A DNA stretch of 64,000 nucleotides. Source: Acestrorhynchus altus. Lineage: Eukaryota > Chordata > Actinopteri > Characiformes > Acestrorhynchidae. Positions 1-32,700 of the stretch are shown piece by piece. A program made the position numbers and the translations under genes. The notes under the pieces are model-generated. The model was not told the origin of the DNA and ran no database searches. It saw nothing but the letters and a program-made list of their open reading frames with translations. Position 1 is the first letter of the stretch, and every line of letters begins with the position of its first letter. Where the stretch lies: NCBI GenBank assembly GCA_034509495.1, contig CM067523.1:2652367-2716366 (forward strand), in the 5' to 3' direction.

Positions 1-116
1 ACAGAGAGAGCGTGTGAGAGCTAATGGCCTAAAACCGCAAAAGGCGCAGTGTTTAACGCCTCCAGGCCAACGATTAATTAAAGAAGATTGGGAAGATCCT
101 GATTCACCCTAGCAAT

Positions 117-118
117 TC

Positions 119-172
<54 letters not shown>
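117..172. repeat. (GA)n microsatellite
   Basis: GA dinucleotide run with one GG interruption, visible directly. Confidence 0.9.
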
Positions 173-175
<3 letters not shown>

Positions 176-226
176 AAGGGTGACGGAGCGCAAACAAGAG
201 AGGACAAGCATGTGGACTGGGGGAGT

Positions 227-228
<2 letters not shown>

Positions 229-285
<57 letters not shown>
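229..285. repeat. (GT)n microsatellite
   Basis: About 27 uninterrupted GT units. A shorter (CA)n tract follows at about 361-381. Confidence 0.95.
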
Positions 286-291
<6 letters not shown>

Positions 292-1451
292 TGCTGCATG
301 ATATGAAGGCAGACGGCGCTGCCCAGTCAGTTCCAGTAAACAAGCACACTGACACAAACAAACACACACACACACACACACATGCAATGCGTACACCCAC
401 CACTAATACCCCAAAAAGCTGAGAAGAGGGTAGAGAGAGAAAAGAGAGAGGGAGGGCGCCAGATGGATTAACGAAATGCTGACCACAAAACTGGCCCTCC
501 TCTGTTCTCAATTATTTATTTACTATTTACTGTGATTATTTGTTTTGTTTATTGTTTATTTATTGATGTTATGAACCTGTCTCAGAAGTGCAACAAGGAG
601 CCTTGGTCTGTCCTTCAGGTGGATCACAGCACTACTGAGAGGGGAGAGAGAGAGAGGGAGTTAAAATGGAGGTGAGCAGAGAGCTAGAGATCCAAGACAG
701 AATGACAAAGAAGCAGCACCAGAGCGAAAGATGGAAGCGGGAGAGAGAGAGAGAGAGCAAGTAACAAAAGAGAAAGCAGAGAAAGAGAGAGGGAGGCAGA
801 GGCATAAAGAAAGACGTGGGGAAGAGAGCGCACATGAAGACTGCCGTGGAAGAGTGAAAAAGGAGGCGAGAGGGCAGAAGTGGCCCAGAGCGATCATGCG
901 CTCGCTGCGGTAATCGCTCATTTCCTGTGCTCTGTACGCCAGTCCTTTCAGCCTCGCTGCCGGAACTATCCGTACCATTAATCTGCCTAAATTAGGCACG
1001 GAACGCCGCTGCGTGGCAATCGCACAACTACGGAATGCCGTGAAGCCTACGGAACGTCTATGGACTGTAGGCGTGGCGCTGCTGCGTTTTCCACTCCACA
1101 GCGAGACCAAAACACTCCAACAGCTATTCCACACCTCCATCACACAGGCTTTGAGCTGTGGGTTTGGGAAAAACAGGCATCATTTGTATGCACGATGGTG
1201 CAAAGGCTGACAAATCTACCCCAGCCAACCCATGCTCCACCCAGAAATGAGGTCCTTCATCTGTACTTTCCTGCATTGTTCACTTCAGAACAGCTTTTCG
1301 GAATGTTGGGAAACGTTAATCCAGCCAAATGTAAAGTCAGCGTGCATGAAACATTGAATAACGCCATGGATGAGATGGCAAAAGAGTGTGGGAGGAGATG
1401 ATTGGATGTAAAGCAGCCGTTGTTCAAACTGTATCTGTGACAGTCACAGGC

Positions 1452-1481
1452 AGGCTGAAACATGGTGGTGGCAGCATCATT
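1452..1481 (+). mobile_element. Tc1-like transposase scrap
   Basis: The plus strand reads RLKHGGGSII, which matches the conserved KHGGGSIM-type block of Tc1-like transposases. Nothing else of the element is convincingly readable on either side, so this is a small, old fragment. Confidence 0.4.
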
Positions 1482-1569
1482 AACAGATCTGCATTGTATT
1501 CATGTTACTGTATTTTAGCTCTTTATTATTACGGTTCTCCGCGATGCTGTCCTGGTTTGTTCTTTTTTA

Positions 1570-1790
1570 AGCGTTAATATATATGTTAATATATTTTATT
1601 ATTATTAATAATAATAATAATAATATAATATATTATGAATATATCATCAATAACATACCATGATCATCATCATCATGATTATCAGATAGCATAATCATTA
1701 TTAGATCATTATTATATTATTATTATATTCTTATTATTGTTATATTTATTATTATTATTACTATTATTATTATTATTATTGTGTATGTAT
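1570..1790. repeat. AT-rich block with ATT trinucleotides
   Basis: Imperfect ATT/AAT trinucleotide repeats with very low GC, between Tc1 debris and the CpG-containing stretch that starts near 1830. Confidence 0.8.
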
Positions 1791-1834
1791 TATTATGTTT
1801 CTCAGATGCTGACTAATCGGTTTTTCTACACCAG

Positions 1835-2003
1835 TGACGTCACGCGGACCGCATAAGAGAGAGAGCGCGCTGTGTGTGTGCGCGCGCGAGCGCTCTGTGT
1901 GTGTGCGCGCCAGTGAAAGTGTGCGCGTGCCTATGTGTGTGCGCGCGCACGAAGCGAAAAGGGTAGAGCGAGAGAGAGACGAGACAGCAGCGCGATATAA
2001 AAG
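1835..2003 (+). promoter_or_regulatory. Candidate intragenic promoter: CRE plus TATA box
   Basis: A perfect palindromic CRE (TGACGTCA) lies at 1835-1842 and a TATAAAAG box at 1996-2003. The space between alternates GT and CG, and a CG-containing segment follows at 2036-2110. The order would suit plus-strand transcription starting near 2030, antisense to bcor. I see no downstream open frame that looks like a gene, so this is inference from motifs. Confidence 0.3.
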
Positions 2004-2107
2004 AGGAGAGGGAGGGTGTGTGTGTGTGTGTGTGTGTGCGTGTGTGCGCGCGCGCTGAGCGATCCGCTCCGTGCCTGTCAGGGCTCTCACATGTCACCTC
2101 CGTCTCA

Positions 2108-2111
<4 letters not shown>

Positions 2112-2164
<53 letters not shown>

Positions 2165-2323
2165 ACAGAGAGAGAACAGAGAGACTCAGCGCACAGATAA
2201 AGAGAGACAGTAGAGAGAGAAAGAGGCAGCGGAGACAGCACAGCCAAAGGGAGTAGAGAGAAAGAGAGACAGAAAGAGCACTGAGAAAGAGGCAGTAGAG
2301 AGAGAGAGAGACAGAGACAGGGG

Positions 2324-2375
<52 letters not shown>
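2112..2375. repeat. Purine-rich (GA)n tract
   Basis: Two nearly pure GA runs (about 2112-2163 and 2333-2372) are joined by imperfect GAGACA/GAGAGA sequence. The whole block is strongly purine-biased on the plus strand. Confidence 0.9.
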
Positions 2376-2881
2376 AGCACACAGGGAGGAGGAAGGGGGA
2401 GACTAGAAGGAAGTGAGGCAGTGAGAGCAGAAACACACACACTGTTTGTATTCCTATCCTAACGGTCCATTTCCACGCTGGACTCTTCAACAGTGACCAT
2501 CAGCTCGGACCTCTTCTACCTTTTCTACAAAAGCTTTCTGCATTATGTCTAATACAGCACTTGGATGGTCTCCCATCCTGAGGATATCTGGTCCCAATAA
2601 AGCACCAAATACAAATGCACAAGAACGGTCTTCACAGATTTCTAAATACACACATTTGGTCCTCAAATACACGCCGTACCCTGTCGGTCCCTATAAAGCA
2701 GCAAATACACACTCAGTCCTTGTGTGTGAAACAAAGTTTCCACACATTAAGTTTAAGTCCCCACAAAGCTCTAAATACAAGCTCGTACTTGGTTCCCATA
2801 AGCCGGTGCACAAACACATCTGGTCCTCGAAAAGCAGTGAATACACACACACACACACACACACACACGAAAGCGGCTTAC

Positions 2882-24132
<21,251 letters not shown>

Positions 24133-25235
24133 CTGGGAGGAAGACAGAGAAAGAAAAATTAGGTGCAAGCATCCAGGAGAGGACCAAATATCAGACAGAT
24201 GTTTTTGAGCAGGCAAAATGCTTAATCATTCTCAATTTATTTTAAACCTGAACAGTAAACGAATGTATGAAATTTTAAGGATGGTCAATAAAATGCATTC
24301 AATTTATATGGCAATAAATCAAAGAGTTTGACCACATCAATAGGTTTTACCACCCTAATCTTGTGCAATCGGTACCACGGCTTATTTACATAACTGATTC
24401 TTCCATAAATCTTGATATAATGGCAGAGTTATTAATAGTGAATTTCCTGTGCTTCTCACATTGAAAGCAAAAGCTTAGGGAAGCGGCGCGGAAGTCACAA
24501 CATATCGCGTCAGTCAAGGTCACGGAAGGGAGACGGCAAGATCGCTCTTAAATGTCAGCCTCGCCAAGGTTTCCGCAGGGGGAGACAGGGCTTTGATGTA
24601 TGCTTTAGGAGACGCCCGGCAGACAGCTCAGATCCGTCTTCCCATCGGGCCCAGGAGAGACCGAAGCGCATATCTGCGCCAAGGAGATGGCGGGGATCTA
24701 AATTACACTGATCCTACTGGCACATTCCCACTGCCTACACACGTAAACAATGGAGAAAGCGACGAGGAGGAAACAGGATTGTCAGACTGAGAACTGATGC
24801 ACATCAGGAAGGCTAAGGAGGCAAATGGGTTTATTACGACAAAATAAAGCCAGCAACAACGTCAGAAAAGCACAGGAACCCTTGGTGGCTGAAGGAATAT
24901 CTGATTACGTTTTTCTTTATGACAACTTTTGATAAGCAATACCAAGATAAAGCCTTACCATGCTTTGAACGATTACTTATATTTCCTTGATCAGTTCTTT
25001 CTGGATTCTCAGGTCGTCACCATCCCTTTTGACAACTTCCTACAACAGGAAGAAAGTGAGAATGAAGCTCAAGGTAGTGTCAGACTTGGGCATCTTTTGA
25101 ACAAAATTTGATTATGACAAAAGCCTTTCAATTTCTATGTTTTTGTTCATTCTTAGCACCCAAGTTTTCACACACAATTTGTCAGTGGTTTGTTAACCTA
25201 TGCCATAGAAAAAACAAAGTACCATGTAATAAAGA

Positions 25236-25350
25236 TGTAAACAGATCTAAAGATCCTTCACCTCAACTTCAAACATCAGACTTTTTATTACACGCATGGT
25301 TCTTCATGGAACCAAAAGTGGTTCTTCTATAGAATAACCATTTGAAGCAC
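25236..25350. mobile_element. Dispersed repeat with GGTTCTTC/AACCAAAAG blocks
   Basis: Contains GGTTCTTCATGGAACCAAAA and GTGGTTCTTCTATAGAATAA, a pattern I know from short interspersed repeats of fish genomes. A related piece is at about 30430-30700. Identification is tentative. Confidence 0.35.
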
Positions 25351-27057
25351 CAACATTTTTAAAAGTGGAAGAAAAAGGAAAAGTGGACGCCTGCCCTAAA
25401 TGCTGGCCCAAAGGAGAATGGGTGACTCGGCTCCACTCAATGCCTTGAACAAAAGAAAAGGCAAAAAGAAAAGCAAACAGCCGCGCCAGTCAGGCCACAG
25501 TCTGTCTCCGGCTCGCTCTCCTCAAACATGCCTGCTTTTGCATGGCCGGCATCCAGGCTGCGGAGCACGTGACTTCGTTATCAAGAAGCGAGGGTTCTGA
25601 TAAGAAATGCCTTCGCATGCTCAGCAACCCTCCCCCTTCTTCTCTTCTACCCCCCGAAAGAGGAGGGAAAAAGCCCATAGAGATTCTGAGGTAGGGGAAG
25701 TAGGGAAGAGAGCTGGAGGGGGTGGGTTCATCGCAGAGCTCCAGAGGGAAAGATGCAAAAGATGCAATCGGCCTGCTGTGCAGCCACCCAGCCCGTGTTA
25801 CTGACGCCCTGGATTTCAATAAGGCAGGCCGGGGGCTCTTATCTGCACCCTGCTGCCACCGATGGGAGGGGGTGGAAGGAGGGCCAGACTGCCCCGTCTC
25901 ATCAATCACATGGGGGCCCACTCTAACCACCCCCCCCCCCCATTTTCGTCACTTCCATGGCAACCTGTGTAGCAACAGGGGCTAATGTCTAAACAAGGAG
26001 CAGAAGGAGGTTGGAAAAAAAGGGAGTGGGTTGGTGGGGTGGGAGTCATAGCTTGAAAATTACAGCCCACTGCGGTGCGTGATCGCAATAGAAAATACGC
26101 AATTACAAGAAGCAAAACTAATTAAGACTCCTCTTTTTTCTAAACACAATGAGCACTTTAATTCAAAAAGGCTGTTTCACATCCAGTGCCTCTCTGCTCT
26201 CACACATCCAGTCCTGCACTAATGGGCCGTCACCTTTGGAAACACCTACACGGGGCCGACACCTTTGGAGGCCGTACACATATCTTAAACCATCAACAAT
26301 CTTATATTTCCCCTCCTCAAACAAAATGTCCCTCCTGTTAAACACTTAACTCCAGAGTTCCTCTCGAGCCCTGCCTCCACTCGGCTGTCTGTCCATTACA
26401 CGCTAATCTGGACCATCAGTGGACCTTTGCTTGCACGGGGTGCCTGGGGAGGGGGGTCTAGGTGGTACTTTCGACACCCCTTCTGCTCACAGAGGAGAAA
26501 AGGGCCTCTCAAAAGGGCCATCAATCACAAAACCAAATACACCAATAAAAACACGCACAGCTCGTGCGCACACACACCAACTACTACCATTTCTTTCCTC
26601 TCTCTCATCAAAGACCGTGCAAGGCCGAAACTGTCAGCGAACGCTTCTTAACACACAACAGTTTAGTTGATGCACAAAAACCATGAGCCAAAAGAAAGCT
26701 GCTGCAGTAGATTTAGGCACCATAACGTCATTGTCATGCAAAAAAACAATGATTCCCAAAAAAAAGAAAAAGAAAAAAGACCTTAACCTTCAATGGAAAC
26801 CAGCGTACAAAGATTTTATTCCAGATCACTTGGAGCATTTCTACTGGTTCAAGCAATGCAATGACAAAATGCAAACAAAATGACAGACGCATAAGCAATA
26901 ATAGAAAATGGCAAAAACTGAGAAACAAGTTTTCTTCATATAAACTTTCATATATATATATATAAATGTATTTATTCTAGTGTAAATATGTTGTATATTT
27001 AGCAAGGACATGGACAAATTGTTGCCATGTTAGAGGACAAGTTCAAGTATATATATT

Positions 27058-27225
27058 TGCACGGACAAAATATTGGGACACCTTCCTGTTCATTCTGAAA
27101 TCAAGGGTATTTAAAAAAAAAAAAAACTAACAAAAAAAAAAAAACTCTCTACTGTCCAGGGAAGGGTTTATACTAGGTTTGGGAGACTACTGTGAGGATC
27201 TGAACTGAAGTGTGGGCTGGAAACA
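27058..27225 (+). mobile_element. MITE fragment, copy B (left end only)
   Basis: GGACAAAATATTGGGACACC followed by CATTCTGAAATCAAGG and CTCTCTACTGTCCAGG matches the left part of the element at 10790. Two A-homopolymers at 27113-27145 interrupt it. Confidence 0.5.
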
Positions 27226-28304
27226 GACCCTTACGCTTAGAAATCTCAATATGGTGCTTAAATCCAATACTATTAACATATAATATGAACCAAAATACTT
27301 TGATTAAAATGAAAAATGGACAAAATAACCACTACAACAAGAATACTGTCTATGGGTCAGGTGTTTTTATAGAACTAGACACAAACATTATTTTGTAAGG
27401 TTGAAGAGAATGGGAACTTTTGACTGGTATTGTATATACTGTATATACACAATACAATAGTGTTATTATATATATTTACAATGCACTTAGAACACTACAG
27501 TTTTAATGCAAAGGTAAAAAGATAAATTGGCAAAGGCTTATTTTTTACTTTGAAACAAGCTGAAGCACAGAGGGCACAGAATGCACTAGAGAGATGGAGG
27601 AAAAAACGCCCACAGTGAGAAAGAGGAGTGTAAAATGTGTTTTTGCTGTTCAGGTAGTGAGTGAGAGCAAGAGCGAACGAGCGCGAGAGACAGAAAGAGA
27701 GAGAGATTTAGACTCTTCACAGGGGCTGGGGCTCGCATAGGCCACCATTTCGCAGCGCAGCAGGGCGGGGGGGAGGGAGGAGGGGACATGTATCGCTCGC
27801 TTCACTTCAGCGCTGCCGGGGCCTTTGCCTGGCTACTGCGAGTATGTGTGTGCGCCATTAGGCATTATGAGAGCAGCCCGCAGCCCTGAGAGCCCTGATG
27901 GGATCATGTGGCCACGCAGATATGAACAGGATCAGTATGCTGCAGCCAAGCTGGAGTGTCTAACAGGTTTATAGTCTAGGTTTAGGGTTTAAAGCGACAG
28001 TTTCAAGTGAGCTTTTGGAGCTGTGAGATGGCTATGGAAACCCACCACATGGCTTGGTGCAAACTTCAGGCCTAAATCTTTGCACACAAAGCCTTAAACC
28101 ATGGGGCAGGGGTTAGTGACCTCTAGTAGACTTGGTTATGCATTTTAACATTGTATGACTAAGCAAACATGCCACATCATTTCTATACTGTGAACCTCGC
28201 AGAACAGTAATAGTGGGGGTTTCTCTCTAATTGGTTCTGTTTAGAATCAACCAAGTGTAACAACGCAACAAGGGTGATCAAGCGGTTGCGTTTCAGTGCT
28301 CTAC

Positions 28305-28660
28305 CTGCACCGTGTGCAAGCTGCAGCACTGCGTGCTCAACTGCTTCACGCTCTCAAGTGAAAAGTGAAAGAAAGAGAAAAGCGTGGAGGTTCCTGCTGC
28401 ACGCGGACACAAAGCGCGATGAAGCGGAGAAGCTCTCGCGCCCCCCCCCACCACTCATGCTCTCCCTCCCTCCCGTGAGACCGTCTCTCAGAGACGAAGG
28501 GAGAGACTTCAATCACTCTGCGGCGTCTCCGGGCGCGAGTGCCTCTGAAACCGGATCCCCGTGCCTCTCTGCTCTCGCACACCAAATTTCCACTCGCGCA
28601 CTGCACAGCGACTGGTGGAAGGATGAAAACATACAGAAAGCAGACAGCGCAAGACAAAGA
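28305..28660 (-). promoter_or_regulatory. bcor: CpG-rich patch, possible alternative bcor 5' exon
   Basis: CpG content is clearly above the surroundings. On the minus strand the patch ends at GGTGCAG|GTAGAG, a usable donor at 28305. Bcor is known to use several 5' exons in mammals. An IRF/ISRE-like GTGAAAAGTGAAAG lies at about 28358-28371. No coding frame is supported. Inference only. Confidence 0.3.
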
Positions 28661-28689
28661 AGCGAGGAACGAAACCAGACTAGATGAAG

Positions 28690-29180
28690 ATCCTAAAAGC
28701 AGTTAATACCCAACTCCAAATACAGCAAGTGCAGAGCCAACCTCTGTTTATACCCAAACCTAAACCAAATCTGAAACCTACATACTACCAAACCCAAACC
28801 TCGCTGTCCCAAACCCCAAACGAAACTCCAAGCCCAGGTAAAACTCAAAACTTACTGAGGCTTAACAGATCATACCTTGACAATACCAGCTATCAAATCC
28901 AGATGATATTCTAGTCATAAACCAGCTAACATGAAACCACACCCCAAACCCAAAATACCCACACAGATCAAACTCAACCGCAATCCCTGACGATACTAAA
29001 TGCAGAGAATATCCAGCCCCATTTCCAGTAACACAACCCAAACAATAACCAACATCAATTCAGGTAACAAGCAACCCAAGCCCGTAAAGTACCAAACCCA
29101 ATCCCAAATCTTAAACCTAGACAACCCAGCCAATACCAAACTTTATCCCAATATTTAAGACTAATCCCACACTCCCACCA
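28690..29180. repeat. A/C-skewed degenerate CCCAAAC-type sequence
   Basis: The plus strand is strongly enriched in A and C and poor in G. CCCAAAC, CCAAACC and ACCCAAG motifs recur irregularly. It looks like a decayed short tandem repeat. Confidence 0.5.
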
Positions 29181-30429
29181 TGTGAATCCCAACTCAAAAC
29201 TCCAGCACCACCTCAGTTTAACGAATATTCATGGGGACCTACGTATAGGCCCATACTGGAGTGACTCCACCACTCAGGAGATGAACACGGCAGTCGGAGC
29301 TGTTTATCCGTGTATCTGCTTATTTATTTATAAGCCGAATTACTTCTGGACAAACAAAGCTCTCTGTACTTCCACAGTGGATGGTAATCTGGAACCGTAT
29401 CTGAGGCATCTGGAACCAAAGCAGTTCCTACTCCCAAGACAGGTTTAGAAGAACTAGGTTTCCGGAAAGGGAGCACCAACAGCGTCATGTTACCCCAACA
29501 TTATGAATCCACCTGTTTAGCACATTCGCTGGTTCACGTCAGCATCCTGTGGGCTTCCTAATGTGACCAACAATGTGACCAAGTGCAAGCCGGTCCAGTG
29601 TTCGGATGGTTTGTGGAGCAATTTCCCGGGTGTGTTCTGAGCGTACATGGTTGTGTTTCCTGGTTCCTGTTCATTAACATTCGAATATGGCTCCCTTTCC
29701 TTTTCTCTGGCGCTGAAAGACCAGAGTGTGTCCACTAGCCTGACTCGTTGTTCGGAGTCTGTGCAAGGAGGCACGAGCTACCGCTATAAATAAACAAACC
29801 CTGAGAGCAGAGCGCGCACACACACACACGGCCCTGTTTACAGCAACAGACGACCCAGTCAAAATGTGGAGTTTCACCTCACACACATGCAAATACACAC
29901 TCATGTTGTACACAGCGCTCAAAACACACCAGGCCGTAAATTACACTGGCTGCGTTTCTCGGTAGTCTTTGAGGAACCGGCTGGAACCGCCTTACAGCTA
30001 AAGGCCGAATGATCTAGACATAAAAAAAACAACCCCGATTCCCAAACTGCATACATAGCCATGATAGAACACAATACATGCTGGTGAACCCTCGACAACC
30101 TATTCTATATTCTATTCTGGCCTGCACGCTTTGGACGGTGAACACCTAAACATCCACTGGTCATCTGTGATTGGTCAGAGTGCTCGAGTCACATCAGCAG
30201 TGGAGTAGATAATTGCAGATACTGCAATTATGATTAATGAGTGATATCGCAATGTTCCTTTACGCAGTTAATTAGGAAGACCACCAAGGAACGCCTGCTT
30301 TTCACCACCCCGCGGCACAGAAGCACGTTTTTCAATTTCTGATACAGCGCATAACTGACCGTTCTTTATACTGTGTCCAAATTTCCTCACAAATGGACCA
30401 TCAACTATTTATCAAAGAGTCAAAGAACA

Positions 30430-30700
30430 GGTTTTGAGGACACTGGGCAACCCTTCTTGGTTTATAGTAAACAGCAATGTGCACCTTAAGGAAAGGTTTA
30501 TATGTTTCCTATGTAGAACCACGAAGGCTCCGCAAAGAAACATGAATGTTAAAAACGGTTCTTGGCCTGGGACAACGGGAGAACATTTGTAGACTGTTCA
30601 TTACGACTTTAAAAAAGGTTCTACAGAGAACCAAAAAGGGCAGCTGACTGAAAAATTTTGTGCTCTCGTAAGGGGTTCTTTACTTAAATGACACAGAACT
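30430..30700. mobile_element. Dispersed repeat related to the one at 25236
   Basis: AGAACCACGAAGG, AAAAACGGTTCTTGG and AAGGTTCTACAGAGAACC are arranged as short inverted pairs. Family assignment is uncertain. Confidence 0.3.
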
Positions 30701-31236
30701 ACAGGTGGGTCCTAGATTTTCAGAACCATGCAGCCATTTTACATGCTTTGCATGTATTTCCATTAAAATAAGTCAACTTACAGTCTTTTGTTACGAGGTC
30801 TTGGTTAGAAGCGTACCCCACGGTATATATCGGTAGAAGGGGGCTGACGATAGAAAGGCAGTACAGTACTGTCTCGTGACATTTTAAATGATGCCAATCC
30901 ACGGCGTTGGAGAACCTACTGACAGACTAAAGCTCTGGGAGGCTTGAGACCTTTAGAGGCCGGGTACATGTGGTCCACAAACAGCACGTGCAGGCTCAGC
31001 TTAACCCCCAGCTCATCAGGGATTGGCTGGCAGTGAACAGGCACTACAGGACTACTGGACAGACAGGCGGAGGGCCAACTGGACTTGGGTCGTGGTCAGG
31101 CTGTAAAGAGGTCGCGAGTGCGCGCACACACACACACGTCACTAGGTCTTCCGTGCCCGTGTGTGAGTGTGTGTTGCACATGTTAAACAAAAAACACGGA
31201 CATGCACGCACACACACTCTCTCTCTCTGACACTGA

Positions 31237-31267
<31 letters not shown>

Positions 31268-31460
31268 TCACTCTATCTCTCTCTCTCTAACACACACACA
31301 CACACAGTCTCTCTCTCTCTGTCACACACACACAATCCTCTTTTGTTTTGCAGCGCTGTGTGTCCGGGTTGGGCGAATGTGGGACAAAGAGGAGAAGAAA
31401 CTCGCGAGCGGATTAAACGGCGGCGCGAGGAGGACTGCAGCCTATTCCATTAACTAATAC

Positions 31461-31462
<2 letters not shown>

Positions 31463-31513
<51 letters not shown>

Positions 31514-31948
31514 AGACACAGACAGACAGGGAGACAGACAGGTAGAGACAGACAGACACAGACAGACAGACAGAGAGACAGACAGGTAGAGACAGACAGG
31601 TAGAGACAGACAGAGAGACAGAGAGACACAGACAGGTAGAGACAGACAGGCAGACAGAGAGACACAGACAGGTAGAGACAGACAGAGAGAAACAGACAGG
31701 GAGACACAGACAGACAGGGAGACAGACAGGGAGACACAGACAGACAGGGAGACACAGACAGACAGAGAGACACAGACAGACAGGGAGACACAGACAGACA
31801 GGTAGACACAGACAGACAGAGAGAGACAGACAGGTAGACACAGACAGACAGAGAGAGACAGACAGGTAGACACAGACAGACAGAGAGACAGACAGGTAGA
31901 CACAGACAGACAGAGAGACAGACAGGTAGACACAGACAGACAGGGAGA
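31463..31948. repeat. (GA)n followed by GACA/GACAGACAGG composite array
   Basis: A pure (GA)n to about 31508 passes into some 440 bases built from GACAGACA, GGGAGACA and GGTAGACACA blocks with irregular spacing (about 18-26 bases). The minus strand stays open in all three frames across it (Leu/Ser/Cys-rich), as expected for such an array. Confidence 0.95.
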
Positions 31949-32073
31949 CTTTAAAAGGGGAAAACGCAGCGCGCTCCTGAGAAACGCTACAAAGTGTTTA
32001 AAAACGCCACAATCCGCTCTCACTCTGAATCAGCGGACAGTGAGGAAAGTCCCGCAAACGAACCCTTTAAACA

Positions 32074-32104
<31 letters not shown>

Positions 32105-32171
32105 GTTTGATCGCGACCTCCTGCCCTCCTTCAGACCTTCACGCGCTTCAAAGCAGGGACAGCAAAACAAC

Positions 32172-32212
32172 AACCAAACAAACAAACAAACATACAAACA
32201 AACAAACAAACT
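32172..32212. repeat. (AAAC)n tetranucleotide repeat
   Basis: About ten AAAC units with one CATA interruption. (CA)n tracts flank it at 32072-32106 and 32268-32301. Confidence 0.9.
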
Positions 32213-32259
32213 TCCTGCGTCCCGTTTGAAGCGCGCGAGCCTTTCTGCGCAAAACCCAA

Positions 32260-32304
<45 letters not shown>

Positions 32305-32316
32305 GTAGGTTCTTAC

Positions 32317-32575
32317 CGGAGGACCCGGGTCTGAGTTCTCCTGCTCGCGCGTCCAGTTCACAAAGACACGAAGCGCGAGCGCAGCGGAGTCCCGGGTTCT
32401 AGAGGAGTCCCCGAAGCCACAGAGACGAGGTTCTAAAGTGTCGGTAGATCCAGCAGCTCGGCGCTTCGCGGAGTCTCCTGATCTGCTCTGATCTTCAGCG
32501 GGGCTTCGAGCACGCGACCCGGCGCGCTCACACACACACACACCACCGAGCAGCGGCGCGCGCACACACACACAT

Positions 32576-32626
<51 letters not shown>

Positions 32627-32700
32627 GAGTGTACAGGTGGTGTTTTCCCTCAGGTCCGTCTCGGTTGTTCAGTTCGTGCTGAGCGCCATGTTGAGCGCAC
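32317..32700 (-). other. bcor: Probable bcor first (5' UTR) exon
   Basis: The minus strand has a strong donor CCTCCG|GTAAGAAC with the last exon base at 32317, inside a CpG-rich region upstream of all coding exons. A YY1-type CAACATGGCGCTC reads on the minus strand at about 32682-32694, a position typical of a transcription start. No conserved protein is encoded. The 5' boundary is a guess. Confidence 0.45.

Larger units (their letters stand above)
1..2881 (-). other. bcor: bcor intron, 3' part of the gene (runs off left edge)
   Basis: This is intron following the last visible bcor exon; the next exon should lie beyond position 1. I found no coding exon in either strand. It holds (GA)n and (GT)n tracts near the left end, a short Tc1 scrap, an AT-rich ATT block, a candidate TATA/CRE region and a long purine tract. 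Open frames here come from dinucleotide repeats. Confidence 0.6.
24133..32316 (-). other. bcor: bcor 5' intron(s)
   Basis: About 8 kb upstream of the large exon. Much of 24460-26150 is unique sequence of intermediate GC and could hold regulatory elements. A MITE fragment (27058), a CpG-rich patch (about 27,650-28,690), an A/C-skewed stretch (28690-29180), a dispersed repeat (30430) and a GACA array (31463-31948) follow. The short N-terminal coding exon expected from mammals was not found. Confidence 0.55.

Noticed and set aside
104..511. Long His/Thr- and Cys/Val-rich open frames here and at every CA/GT tract
   Set aside because: They are translations of dinucleotide repeats in several frames at once, with no homology or splice support.
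29517..29922. Minus-strand frames of about 80 codons
   Set aside because: No homology, no splice context and ordinary intronic base composition.
31413..32023. Three overlapping Leu/Ser/Cys/Val-rich frames on the minus strand
   Set aside because: All three frames are open because the GACA/GGGA array has no stop-forming units. No domain or gene-like edges.
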